Assembly (NCBI GenBank): GCA_021838765.1
Contig: JAKCCY010000038.1
Span: forward strand, 1-22,028
DNA: 22,028 bases
Source: Nitrospirota bacterium
GTDB taxonomy: Bacteria; Nitrospirota_A; Leptospirillia; Leptospirillales; Leptospirillaceae
Direction of reading: 5' to 3'
The position numbers were made by a program, and so were the translations under genes. Shown piece by piece: positions 8,588 through 16,889 of this stretch. The notes below the pieces were generated by a model. The model was not told the origin of the DNA, ran no database searches, and saw nothing but the letters and a program-made list of their open reading frames with translations. Each line of letters opens with the position of its first letter. Within the stretch, counting starts at the first letter, position 1.

Positions 8588-9951
8588 TTCGCCATGACCT
8601 CAAAGTCCTTGAGGACGGCCCTTTCAAGCTCCTCCACCAGATAGGCGATCCGATCGTGGTTCTCGCCTTCCAGCATGATTCTGAGTGCGGATTCCGTTCC
8701 GGAGTAGCGGAGCAAGAGCCTTCCCCGACCACCGGACAGCTCCTCCTCGACAACATGGGACATTCGCTGGAGGTGGGCGAGTGTTTCAATCGGAACTTTC
8801 TTGAAGACCGGAACCGTTCGCAAGACCTGGGGAAATGGCTGATAGACAGAAGCCATCTCGGAAAGGGAAATCCCTTTTTCAACCAGTGTCGACACCAGCT
8901 GCACCGTTGACATCAGGCCGTCACCTGTCGAATGGAGATCGCGAAAGATCAGATGGCCGGATTGTTCTCCCCCGAATGACAGGTTCTCCGCCTCGAGCGC
9001 TTCCAGAATATATCGGTCCCCAACCTTGGTCTTCAGCACCCGGATGCCATTTCTTTTCATCAGGATATCCAGGGCCAGATTGCTCATGACCGTGGTGACA
9101 AGCGTCGAGTTCCTGAGCGTCCCCTTCTCATTCATCGTCAAGGCCATCATGGCCATGATGGCATCACCGTCAAGGATTCGTCCCGTTCCGGTGACAAAAA
9201 CCGCCCGATCGGCATCCCCGTCAAGAGCCACGCCAAAATCCGCACCAACCTCCAGAACCTTTTCGGCAAGCTTCTCCGGGTAGAGTGCGCCACAGTGATC
9301 ATTAATGTTGACCCCGTCCGGCTGGTTGCCGATGGCAGTCACCTTTGCCCCCAGTTCACGAAGGGCCATGGGGGCCACGTTATAACCGCCTCCATTGGCC
9401 AGGTCCATCACGATATGAATACCGTCGAACTTCATAGAGCGAGGGGTGGTGTTCTTGATGAACTCAATATATCTCCCATCGGGGCCGGCAAGCCTTGCCA
9501 CCTTGCCGATTCCGGGCCCTGTGGGGCGAATCTTGTCGATTTCATCCCCCACAACCAGAGACTCTATCCTGGCTTCAATCTCATCGGGAAGTTTCGATCC
9601 ATCCGAGGAGAAAAACTTGATCCCGTTATCCTGGTAGGGGTTATGGCTTGCGGAAATCATGATGCCCGCATCGGCCCTGAGCGCCCGGGTCAAAAAGGCG
9701 ATTCCCGGGGTGGTAAAAGGACCGACGACAATGACATTGACCCCCATGGAGGTGATTCCGCTCGTCAGGGCGTTTTCAATCATGTAGCCGGAAATGCGCG
9801 TATCTTTTCCGATAACAACATGATGGCCTCCCTCATATTTTCGGAACAGATAGGCGGCAGCCCGGCCAAGACGAAAACAGGTCTCTCCTGTGATTGGTTC
9901 AACATTGGCCACACCGCGAATACCATCGGTACCAAAAAGAGATCGATTCAT
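8584..9951 (-). CDS. glmM: Phosphoglucosamine mutase GlmM
   Basis: 455 residues, the usual family length. It interconverts glucosamine-6-phosphate and glucosamine-1-phosphate on the way to UDP-GlcNAc, for peptidoglycan and LPS, in the cytoplasm. Counting from the upstream ATG (9954), it shows FGTDGIRG near the start, the phosphoserine loop SASHNP (101-106, active Ser103), the metal-binding DGDADR (245-250), the sugar loop GGEQSGH (328-334) and the phosphate-binding loop RYSGTES (416-422). Two ATGs are adjacent; the second (9951) has the better spacing from GGAGGAG, so I start there. It follows the PF04020 protein by 75 bases, and its stop overlaps the probable CTG start of comEC. Confidence 0.96.
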   Translation of the reverse strand: MNRSLFGTDGIRGVANVEPITGETCFRLGRAAAYLFRKYEGGHHVVIGKDTRISGYMIENALTSGITSMGVNVIVVGPFTTPGIAFLTRALRADAGIMISASHNPYQDNGIKFFSSDGSKLPDEIEARIESLVVGDEIDKIRPTGPGIGKVARLAGPDGRYIEFIKNTTPRSMKFDGIHIVMDLANGGGYNVAPMALRELGAKVTAIGNQPDGVNINDHCGALYPEKLAEKVLEVGADFGVALDGDADRAVFVTGTGRILDGDAIMAMMALTMNEKGTLRNSTLVTTVMSNLALDILMKRNGIRVLKTKVGDRYILEALEAENLSFGGEQSGHLIFRDLHSTGDGLMSTVQLVSTLVEKGISLSEMASVYQPFPQVLRTVPVFKKVPIETLAHLQRMSHVVEEELSGGRGRLLLRYSGTESALRIMLEGENHDRIAYLVEELERAVLKDFEVMAN

Positions 9952-10026
9952 CATTCTCCTCCGAAAATTTTTAGACGGCCACAGGAATCGCCCGGACTCA
10001 GACAGGTCATTCTGGTCGATAAAATC

Positions 10027-10365
10027 TTAAAAGATCAAAAACCATGAGAACAAAAGACTCATAAAGGAAACCAGAAAAGAGGCAATAAAAGCACTTCCAA
10101 AAGAATCGATCGAAAAACCCGGTACAAACCATGTCACAGACCAGAAGACCAGAGCATTGAGAACAAAGGTAAAAAGACCAAGAGAAAGAATGTTGATCGG
10201 CAATGTCAGTAAAAAAAGGATCGGCCGTATCAGCGCATTCAGGATTCCCAGCACAACGGCGACCAGGATCGCTGTTCCGAAGTCCTTCAGGTGAATTCCC
10301 CTGATCCAATGCGCCACAAAAAACACGATCAGTGCGTTCAAAAGGATTCTTAATACCAGTCCCAT
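10027..10365 (-). CDS. Four-helix membrane protein, PF04020 ('phage holin family 4'/YvlD type)
   Basis: 112 residues with AAAGGAA 7-8 bases before ATG. Four hydrophobic segments, with the family pattern ILNALIRPILFLLTLPINILSLGLF... in short form: NALIRPIL (about 43-50), TLPINILSLGLF (54-65), then VPGF (81-84). Despite the holin label, chromosomal members are not phage lysis proteins; their role is unknown and some sit in envelope-stress operons. It precedes glmM on the same strand with no terminator between. Confidence 0.85.
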   Translation of the reverse strand: MGLVLRILLNALIVFFVAHWIRGIHLKDFGTAILVAVVLGILNALIRPILFLLTLPINILSLGLFTFVLNALVFWSVTWFVPGFSIDSFGSAFIASFLVSFMSLLFSWFLIF

Positions 10366-10701
10366 CGGCGTATTCCTTTCACTCCATTACCAAAGGCAAT
10401 CATGATGCATTCAAACATGCGATCAGTCCACTCGATCTATCCTACAGGATTTCCTCAACCTTGGAACGCATTCGTCCGATAAGGAACAACACCCAATGCT
10501 CTTCATCCAAAAAAACCATGATTGATTCTTTTGATCGTCGATGGAGGAAAAAAAACGATTTGATTTATTAAACCAAAAAACATAAGATTCGCTCAACCAA
10601 AAACACATCTTTTCAAAAAAACGAAAAAAATTTTTAATCGTCTTTTTTGATAATCATACACATACCCGAATTGGCACCAGCTGCCCAAAAAGGAGTATCG
10701 G
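10366..10701. promoter_or_regulatory. Divergent intergenic region with spaced A-tracts and a candidate promoter for the chemoreceptor gene
   Basis: The 336 bases between the divergent PF04020 and chemoreceptor genes hold no credible gene. The right half carries A-runs of 5-8 bases at about 10509-10515, 10548-10555, 10575-10580, 10599-10603, 10615-10621 and 10624-10630, which could bend the DNA. A sigma70-like promoter on the plus strand fits as TTGATT (10560-10565), a 17-base spacer and TAAGAT (10583-10588), giving a leader of about 105 bases. I found no equally good promoter for the minus strand. Confidence 0.4.
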
Positions 10702-12261
10702 ATGTCTCTGAAGAAAAAACTTCTGGGACTTATCTTTTCCCAGATAGTCCTATCGTTCATTGCTGTTATGGTGATCGTCCATGGAATCAACTCCATCGAC
10801 AAGGAGTCTGCCCATATCAACACGCTTTCCCGGGAGACCGACGACATCTCCCAGAAGATGGAATCGATGCTCATTCAGCACCAGAGCGCGATGCGGATTG
10901 TTTTATCCGGAGGACTTCGTGGAAGCTTTGTGGAAAAAGCGGTGCTTCTTCAGGGAGAATCCCTTTTTCCCTACCTTGTCAAAAAACTGGGGATCAATCC
11001 AACAACACAAAAGATTCAATCGTTATTGGCATTGACGGTGAGCCTCGATCATGCCTCCCGGGCAATCGGACGGCCGGAGATCTCTCTGCTAAGGTTCAAC
11101 AAGGTCATTCTCCCCAAATACAGCATGCTCATGAGTCTTGTGGAAAAAAATAAAAAAGAGACTCTCTCAGCTCTCTCCAAGAATCTTCTCCGAAAGACTT
11201 CTCAGATCAGGATGCAGGTTCTGACAGTCATCATCATCGACATGGTCCTGAGCATGTCCCTTCTGACAATGATCACCATCTCCCTGTTGAAGAAGATTTC
11301 GATTATTTTCAATGTCTCGGAGCAACTTGCCAACAAGGACTTTACGGCGTCGATGCCTTCTTTGGGGAAAGATGAACTTGGCAAGATCGCCTCTGAAATA
11401 CAGACCCTCTCAACGGATCTCCAGAAAACCGTCAAAGATGTCAGCAGCTATGCAAACACCATCTTCAAGGAAACATCGACCATCCTGGTCTCAATGAAGG
11501 ATCTGAATTCCAACGCTACAAACATGAATTCGGAAATTACCCATTCAGTCTCTTCCATGGATGAGCTCGATACAACGATCAACTCCTTTCGCGGAATTGT
11601 CCAGGAAGGAATCAACTCGACGCAGGCAACCCGGAAACAGGCCCAGTGCGGCCTTGAAATCGGAGAGCAGGCCTCACAATCCCTTGCATCACTTTCCAAG
11701 GATGTTTCCAGAACATCCCAGCAGATCAATCTTCTGGCGGGAACGATTGAAAAAGTCACTGAAGCCACTGCCGGGATCCAGAATATTTCAAGCCAGACAA
11801 ACCTTCTGGCTCTGAACGCCGCGATTGAGGCCGCAAGAGCCGGAGAGCAGGGACGCGGATTTGCGGTGGTCGCCGATGAAGTCCGGAAGCTTTCAAGCCT
11901 CACATCGGGTCACGTCAAGAACATCGAAGAAATCGTTGCCGATGCCAGTCGGGTCATGAGGGAAACGATCGATATTTCCGAGGGCATGGTCCAGGGGATG
12001 TCCCAGAACATGCAGGATGGCCAAAAAGTCCAGGAAGCACTGACACTCATCAGCCAGCGGCTTGAAAGCATGGAGAAGACCATTCAGAGCCTCGGAACAA
12101 CCATCTCGGTCGTCAGCAAGGTGGAGGACCAACTCAGGGGAACCCTTCTTGCCAACGAGAAAATGGCTAAAAATACGCTTTCCATTGCCGCAGGAACGCT
12201 TCGTGAAGCCGAAACCGTCTCAAGGACGATTGAAGAGCTCTCTGCCCTGTTTGCAAAATAA
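10702..12261 (+). CDS. Methyl-accepting chemotaxis protein
   Basis: 519 residues with AAGGAG 7 bases before ATG. Transmembrane helix 1 is at about 7-29 and helix 2 at about 172-196. Between them lies a ~140-residue, mainly helical periplasmic domain with no recognised Cache or PAS pattern, more like a four-helix bundle. HAMP is at about 197-245, then a long coiled coil with the conserved signalling hairpin tip ([20 protein letters not shown], 361-380, then [18 protein letters not shown]). The receptor controls CheA through CheW and in turn motility by flagella or pili. No CheR/CheB-docking pentapeptide is at the C-terminus and no che genes are nearby, so it is a stand-alone receptor. A link to the nearby pilus operon is possible but unsupported. 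Confidence 0.95.
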   Translation: MSLKKKLLGLIFSQIVLSFIAVMVIVHGINSIDKESAHINTLSRETDDISQKMESMLIQHQSAMRIVLSGGLRGSFVEKAVLLQGESLFPYLVKKLGINPTTQKIQSLLALTVSLDHASRAIGRPEISLLRFNKVILPKYSMLMSLVEKNKKETLSALSKNLLRKTSQIRMQVLTVIIIDMVLSMSLLTMITISLLKKISIIFNVSEQLANKDFTASMPSLGKDELGKIASEIQTLSTDLQKTVKDVSSYANTIFKETSTILVSMKDLNSNATNMNSEITHSVSSMDELDTTINSFRGIVQEGINSTQATRKQAQCGLEIGEQASQSLASLSKDVSRTSQQINLLAGTIEKVTEATAGIQNISSQTNLLALNAAIEAARAGEQGRGFAVVADEVRKLSSLTSGHVKNIEEIVADASRVMRETIDISEGMVQGMSQNMQDGQKVQEALTLISQRLESMEKTIQSLGTTISVVSKVEDQLRGTLLANEKMAKNTLSIAAGTLREAETVSRTIEELSALFAK

Positions 12262-12267
12262 ATCCTC

Positions 12268-12288
12268 GGGAGCCTGTAAAAGGCTCCC
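12268..12288 (+). terminator. Hairpin after the chemoreceptor gene
   Basis: Perfect 7-bp stem, GGGAGCC (12268-12274) and GGCTCCC (12282-12288), with a 7-base loop, beginning 7 bases past the stop codon. The following TGCCTTACCC is not a clear T-run, so it would be a weak intrinsic terminator. Confidence 0.45.
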
Positions 12289-12467
12289 TGCCTTACCCGC
12301 CACCGGAAGCATTTTCCTTTCAGTTGAACCTCATGGGGTTTTTCCCGCCACCCCAATGCAGTATGCTGTCTTATCGGACTCACCACACATCCCGTTCCGT
12401 CAAATGAACCCGGATCGACAAAACCCATCAAAAAAGTCCATTTTTCCAAGTTCGGAAAGGAGTCTTC

Positions 12468-12848
12468 ATGCGAAGAAATTTTTCTTCCTTATATGGGAAA
12501 ACACTCTCGGAAAAAGCGCAGATACTTGAATTTTCCGATTATCTCGCCATCGACAGAACCGTCATGGCCAATGAGCGAACCCTTCTTGCCTATATAAGAA
12601 CCGGGGTGGGACTCCTGATCGCGGGACTCGCTCTTATCCGATTTTTCAAACAGACCCATTTTGACTATTACGAGATCGCTGGAATATTGTCCATCGTTGC
12701 CGCCATTTCAGTGACCATTTTGGGCATACGGGATTTTTTCCACATGAGAGGCTTTTATGCCGAGGTGCTCGAGCAACAATTCATGGAAAAACAATCAGGA
12801 AAGTCGGAACAACGACAAAACCAGCAAAAGTCATCTGCAAGATCATGA
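12468..12848 (+). CDS. DUF202 (YidH-type) small membrane protein
   Basis: 126 residues with a good ribosome site (AAAGGAG) 6 bases before ATG. It has the family motif NERTLLAYIRTGV (about 35-47) leading into membrane helix 1 (to about 60), then a second helix around 67-88 (ILSIVAAISVTILGI) and a charged Gln/Lys/Ser-rich tail. DUF202 proteins are small inner-membrane proteins without a settled function. It converges on the end of the pilus operon, leaving 33 bases between the stops. Confidence 0.88.
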   Translation: MRRNFSSLYGKTLSEKAQILEFSDYLAIDRTVMANERTLLAYIRTGVGLLIAGLALIRFFKQTHFDYYEIAGILSIVAAISVTILGIRDFFHMRGFYAEVLEQQFMEKQSGKSEQRQNQQKSSARS

Positions 12849-12881
12849 TGGAGCTACCGAATACAAAGCATCAAAAAACCT

Positions 12882-14321
12882 TTATGGAATCGATACATAT
12901 GTCACAGCGGTTGATGGGCTCGCTCCGGCAAGGATTTCATTCGCTTTGACCATTGCAAGGGAAGATGCGGACTGATTCATCCAGAGGGCAACAGAGTTTC
13001 CGGAGGAATCCACATACATGGCACTTCCGTGGGGGTAGCCATAACCGACCCAACCCGATTCCAAAGCGGAAGGAGTGGCAAAGCTTCCCACAATTCCACT
13101 TCCAAAAGAAGTGAAAGGATCAGAAAGTTTTGCGACAGAATAGCTGTTTGCTCCGGTCGTTCCCCAATCCCCTCCGGCGGCCCACATGACAATATGATTG
13201 ACGCTGTCAACAAAAACATTATTTTGGGGAGGAGCCGAATTAGTGAGTGTAATCGACACCACCGCTGACAGGGGCAAAGAGTAGGTCCCGAGAGAAGGCG
13301 TTAATGTAAGATCGTTCAGGTTAACTAGAATTGTAACCGGTGAAAAAACGGACGGAGACGAAGTCGTTGAAAAAGCATCATACTCGCAACCGATGATTGC
13401 TACCTGATAGGACGTATCGATCCCGATCGCATCAGCCGTGCACGAGGCATTTCTACCTGCAGAAAAATTCGATTGTGTTTGAGCATCCGGACGATAGATG
13501 ATTCCTGTTTTAATATCGGCAAATTCCAAAAGGTTCCCATCACTTTTTCTGTTAAAATAAGAAACCGCCCCCGATCCGGAAAGGATCATCTTGTAGTTCT
13601 GCCCACCTACAACGAGATAAGGGTCATAGGCAAAATTTTCGACAATATCAATTCCGCCCGATAACTGATAAGAGGGGATTGATGGATATACCGTAGAAGT
13701 CACCGGGTTCGAAGGATTGGAATAATCCACAAACTGAAATCCCGAGCCGGTCTCCACAATCGCTATCTGGATGGAGGGATCCATCACCACCCCACCCACA
13801 TCGGTCAACCCTGCCGAAGTATCGATTTGATCAGTGGCCGTTAGATTTGTATAGGGATTACAATTACTGACATTACTACCCGTCGAAAACTGAAAAAACT
13901 CCAACTGATAACTATTAATATCAAAGGCCACGCCGACAGAATGCTGAGTATCGAGATTGACTCCGCTAATAGAAAATGAACTGGTATTACATTGTATTTG
14001 TGTATAAGAAGGAGTTGGATTCTGGGCACTCGGAAGAGTAATCAAGTATGCAGTATTCGTAGAAGAGGTAGTACCTGAATTCCCTGAAGAACTGCCACTG
14101 GTCGAAGCCCCCGAAGGCGCCGCCACCGTCGCATTCCCATTGGAGATAAAGACCCCCAAGGAACCGGAGGAAGCCTCCGTGCTATTGGAAACCGCCGTTG
14201 AAGAAGTTGCTCCGCCACCTGCTCCTCCTCCTCCGCCGCCGCCACCACCACAGGAAGTGAATCCCAAAAGAAAAATTGCGCCGAACAAATATCTTGCAGC
14301 GGATCCCGCGGGTTTATTCAC
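12882..14321 (-). CDS. Large surface lipoprotein with poly-Gly/Ser-Thr linker and repeat domain, last gene of the pilus operon
   Basis: 479 residues from GTG 14321, chosen because AAAAAGGAG lies 6 bases upstream and the preceding gene stops at 14348. The frame is open further upstream but only inside that gene. The signal ends in a lipobox-like GFTSC (lipid Cys24), followed at once by nine Gly, then a Gly/Ser/Thr/Asn linker to about residue 90. The rest is rich in short beta strands (e.g. GGVVMDPSIQIAIVET, GIDTSYQVAIIGCEY, VFVDSVNHIVMWAAGGD) spaced like blades of a beta-propeller. I recognise no family. Its place at the end of the type IVb pilus operon suggests an outer-membrane adhesin or pilus-associated lipoprotein. 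Convergent with the DUF202 gene. Confidence 0.8.
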   Translation of the reverse strand: MNKPAGSAARYLFGAIFLLGFTSCGGGGGGGGGAGGGATSSTAVSNSTEASSGSLGVFISNGNATVAAPSGASTSGSSSGNSGTTSSTNTAYLITLPSAQNPTPSYTQIQCNTSSFSISGVNLDTQHSVGVAFDINSYQLEFFQFSTGSNVSNCNPYTNLTATDQIDTSAGLTDVGGVVMDPSIQIAIVETGSGFQFVDYSNPSNPVTSTVYPSIPSYQLSGGIDIVENFAYDPYLVVGGQNYKMILSGSGAVSYFNRKSDGNLLEFADIKTGIIYRPDAQTQSNFSAGRNASCTADAIGIDTSYQVAIIGCEYDAFSTTSSPSVFSPVTILVNLNDLTLTPSLGTYSLPLSAVVSITLTNSAPPQNNVFVDSVNHIVMWAAGGDWGTTGANSYSVAKLSDPFTSFGSGIVGSFATPSALESGWVGYGYPHGSAMYVDSSGNSVALWMNQSASSLAMVKANEILAGASPSTAVTYVSIP

Positions 14322-14347
14322 GGAAGACTCCTTTTTGGTGGCTTTGA

Positions 14348-14881
14348 CTACTGAATCGGACCATACCCCGGGAAAACAGCTCCATTTTGAGTCAGGGGAG
14401 GATTCACAAGCCCCATCTCGTTTAAAGATGGTCCCCAACTTCTTCCGGTAGGAGGTCCACCCCGGGAGACCCAAACCGATAAAACACCATTGGAATAAGA
14501 AGACATCGGAAGCTCTGTCGTTGCCGATGTCCCGACATTTTGGGGAACGGCCACCGTCAAAAGGGCCCCCTGGCCGCTCACAGAGGCCTGGGCAACGGTA
14601 ATCGGAGTTGTGCCATCCCAGGCGGAAACAGGAGTCGAAGCCAAAAAACCGGCGTTGACCACAGGAGCCCAACCCGTTGGCCATCCGATACAGGCGCCCA
14701 CCGATGAGGAACCCCAGGGACAGGCCCACTCCTCATAATTGGAAACCGTGCGGGAAAGACCGCGAAGCTCTTTGACCAGAGCAATCTGCCTCGCGGTCAC
14801 AATCCACCCGTAGCTTCCCGCCGCAATAATCGACGAAATCACCGCTCCCAGAAGGATCGAGAGCAGAAATTCGAAATTCAT
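14348..14881 (-). CDS. Pilin-like single-helix protein without a leader peptide
   Basis: 177 residues from ATG 14881, which overlaps the stop of the previous gene (ATGA), a sign of coupled translation. An open frame reaches 15010 but only through the previous gene. The N-terminus (MNFEFLLSILLGAVISSIIAAG) is a long hydrophobic helix with Glu at position 4, like a mature type IV pilin helix, but no basic leader and no Gly before a cleavage site is present. Then comes a helical stretch (to about 50) and a Gly/Ser/Thr-rich beta-like domain with Cys54 and Cys64. It may be a minor pilin or pseudopilin, or a membrane-anchored assembly protein. The resemblance to pilins is by shape, not clear homology. 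Confidence 0.75.
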   Translation of the reverse strand: MNFEFLLSILLGAVISSIIAAGSYGWIVTARQIALVKELRGLSRTVSNYEEWACPWGSSSVGACIGWPTGWAPVVNAGFLASTPVSAWDGTTPITVAQASVSGQGALLTVAVPQNVGTSATTELPMSSYSNGVLSVWVSRGGPPTGRSWGPSLNEMGLVNPPLTQNGAVFPGYGPIQ

Positions 14882-15342
14882 TTGATGAAATTTCTGGTTT
14901 GACGACCATTCCCCATCGTCGTCGGATTTAAAGTCGCCGAAGCGGGACCACCCACCACCGGAGCCGAGCCCCCCGAGCTTGAAGACGGATCCGTCTGGCT
15001 CTGCTGACAATCCTTCCCCTGAACATCGGAATTACAATTTGCGACCTGATGGGCTTGTTCCGAAGCATTTACATCCCCTTGACCGGGATTCGTATTCGTC
15101 GAGGAAAACCCTCCGCTTTCAGACGGTGTCGTCTGGGAACAACTGGTCGAGGAAGTTGTCGAGCTTGTGCAGCTGGTCGAAGGATCGGAATAGCCATCGG
15201 CCGGAGTCGACCCGGAGGATGAAGAGGCATTGTTGTTTGAACTTGCGGCAACGGATATGCCGGAACACGCCAAAACGACGAACAAACCAAGGAAAATCCC
15301 CTTGATCAATGAAAGGGATCCTTTATACACATTGCTTTTCAT
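14878..15342 (-). CDS. Ser/Thr-rich exported protein, unknown function
   Basis: 154 residues with GAGGAG 7 bases before ATG. An N-terminal signal (KGIFLGLFVVLACSGISVAA) is followed by a low-complexity mature part rich in Ser, Thr, Asn and Gly with four Cys (C58, C68, C102, C112). The signal could be cut by signal peptidase I after ISVAA, or the protein could be lipidated at the Cys of VLAC; the sequence allows both. Its composition resembles a flexible surface spacer. It sits between the PilV-like and pilin-like genes and is coupled to the latter by a 4-base overlap. No family recognised. Confidence 0.75.
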   Translation of the reverse strand: MKSNVYKGSLSLIKGIFLGLFVVLACSGISVAASSNNNASSSSGSTPADGYSDPSTSCTSSTTSSTSCSQTTPSESGGFSSTNTNPGQGDVNASEQAHQVANCNSDVQGKDCQQSQTDPSSSSGGSAPVVGGPASATLNPTTMGNGRQTRNFIK

Positions 15343-15429
15343 GGCAAACTCCTCTCCCTACCTGGAGAAATTGAAGAAAATGTGCCTGTCAAAATCCCCC
15401 TTCCCGACCGTTCAGGAAAGGATGCGTTT

Positions 15430-16887
15430 CTAACAATAACGTCCACCGGCGGCAGTAATAAGACATCCCTGGATCAGGATATTCCCGGAACCCAGAAGAT
15501 CACCACCTGTGATTGAAAGGCCAACCGGCTGGCCTTGGCTGTCACGCACCCCTTCTGCGATCGAAACGGCCGTACCCAGAGCAGAATTCGAAAAAAGGGC
15601 GGCGCTTCCCTGAGACAGGGAGGATCCTCCGGGAACGGCCACTGAGACCGGGGCATTCGTCGCAATCCCCAGACCTCCGTTTGATGCTCCGCTCAAAAGA
15701 GAAAGATAGGATCCTGAATTGACATCCGAAAAATATCCAACGACACCTGTCCCCGCGGGGTCCTGAATCGTTGCAACCATCGCCGCGGACGCATTGGTTG
15801 TTCCCGTCGCCAGAGTCACCTGAGATCCGCTTTGAGCGTTCACGAAAAGTCCCGCGGCGCCTCCTGCTGACGATCCCTGGTTGGCCAGGTAGCTTGCCAT
15901 TCCCACCGTTCCGGAAAATCCGTAGAACTGGGCATCAGGACCGGAGGCCCCTTCAGCGAGATCAATATAGGACTGGCTGGACTGATCCTTGAAAATGGCG
16001 GCGGAACCGGTTCCGGACGGATCGTTTACATAGGAGTACAAAGAAACCGGGCCGGGGGTGATCTGGGTATAGACCCCCTGTGTGCCGATGGAAAGGATAT
16101 TGGCGCTTTGCCCCGTGGCGTCCCAGAACCCGCCAGCATAACCCGCACCGGACGTATCGTTGACCTGGGCGTAGAGACCGACATCACCACCAAGAGAGTC
16201 CGGGCCGTTTGTCCCCTCCGCCATGCCGACATAAGCCCCGTTGGTTTTATTCTCGAAGGTCCCCGCGGCCTGGGCGGCGCCAGATCCGTTGACTGACAGG
16301 GCCGGCGTCGTGTCCCCGGTCGCAATGTCCTGAACGATCAGCGGAGCGCCATTTTGATCCACCGTCTGGGTAATGTTGGGTGGAGGCTGATCCATGACAA
16401 AGTTCCCCTGAGGAACCGGCTGGCTCCAATTGATCGTCGTGGGGGAAGTCGCCGTTGAAAGGGGAAGGCTCCGTTCCAGAAAACCGAACATCGGAGAGAG
16501 CGATGCCGGCACCACAAGCTGGAGCTGATAGTCGTAAGGGGAGCCAGGAGAAGCCGTAACCAGGGAAATGGAGACTCCGTCGGGAGTGGTGACCGTCCCG
16601 CCACCCGGACAGGAGACACAGACACCCGTTCCGGTCGTGGGCAAATACCCCCCTGACACAAGAGAGGAAACGGTCGGGGCCTGTCCATTTTTCAACCAGT
16701 AGAGATTGGCCGTATTCGAGATCATGCGGACCGCCTCGAGGTCGATATTGGCGTTCTTGAGCATGACGACCGAAGACACTTTCCCCGCGACAACCGAAGC
16801 AACGATGGCGAGGATCAGAAGAGAGATCGACAAGGAAAGCATGTTGATAAAACCGCCATCATTTGGCTTTCCCAATGGTCTTTTCAT
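15430..16887 (-). CDS. PilV-like minor pilin/tip adhesin with six tail-fibre-like repeats
   Basis: 485 residues with GGGAGGTG upstream of ATG, starting 2 bases after the PilR-like stop. The leader MKRPLGKPNDGG is basic and ends in Gly12, followed by FINMLSLSISLLILAIVASVV, which fits a type IV prepilin site (G|F); residue +5 is Leu instead of Glu. A pilin-like globular part follows, with CVSC (90-93) and a possible alpha/beta fold to about 160. From about 205 there are six repeats built on A(A/G)xF..(N/D)....S.(V/I/L).(L/I).(E/S)G, with Phe at 211, 254, 299, 348, 386 and 432. The end carries Cys475 and Cys485. The design matches R64 PilV: pilin stem plus binding tip. Confidence 0.8.
   Translation of the reverse strand: MKRPLGKPNDGGFINMLSLSISLLILAIVASVVAGKVSSVVMLKNANIDLEAVRMISNTANLYWLKNGQAPTVSSLVSGGYLPTTGTGVCVSCPGGGTVTTPDGVSISLVTASPGSPYDYQLQLVVPASLSPMFGFLERSLPLSTATSPTTINWSQPVPQGNFVMDQPPPNITQTVDQNGAPLIVQDIATGDTTPALSVNGSGAAQAAGTFENKTNGAYVGMAEGTNGPDSLGGDVGLYAQVNDTSGAGYAGGFWDATGQSANILSIGTQGVYTQITPGPVSLYSYVNDPSGTGSAAIFKDQSSQSYIDLAEGASGPDAQFYGFSGTVGMASYLANQGSSAGGAAGLFVNAQSGSQVTLATGTTNASAAMVATIQDPAGTGVVGYFSDVNSGSYLSLLSGASNGGLGIATNAPVSVAVPGGSSLSQGSAALFSNSALGTAVSIAEGVRDSQGQPVGLSITGGDLLGSGNILIQGCLITAAGGRYC
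15583..16269 (-). repeat. Six degenerate ~45-residue repeats in the PilV-like protein
   Basis: The repeat cores are AGTFENKTNGAYVGMAEG, AGGFWDATGQSANILSIG, AAIFKDQSSQSYIDLAEG, AGLFVNAQSGSQVTLATG, VGYFSDVNSGSYLSLLSG and AALFSNSALGTAVSIAEG, spaced 43, 45, 49, 38 and 46 residues apart. They are repeats at protein level only; the DNA copies have diverged. The pattern resembles beta-rich repeats of phage tail fibres and trimeric stalks. Confidence 0.7.
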
Positions 16888-16889
16888 GA

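Noticed and set aside
14322..14729. Long N-terminal extension of the poly-Gly lipoprotein
   Set aside because: It lies wholly within the pilin-like gene in another frame; the GTG at 14321 has a proper ribosome site and leads directly into a lipoprotein signal.
14882..15010. N-terminal extension of the pilin-like protein to 15010
   Set aside because: It overlaps the end of the Ser-rich gene, and the ATG at 14881 forms an ATGA overlap followed by a clean hydrophobic helix.
15430..16887. Shufflon-type DNA inversion system in the pilV-like gene
   Set aside because: No repeated inversion sites, alternative C-terminal segments or site-specific recombinase are visible in the window.
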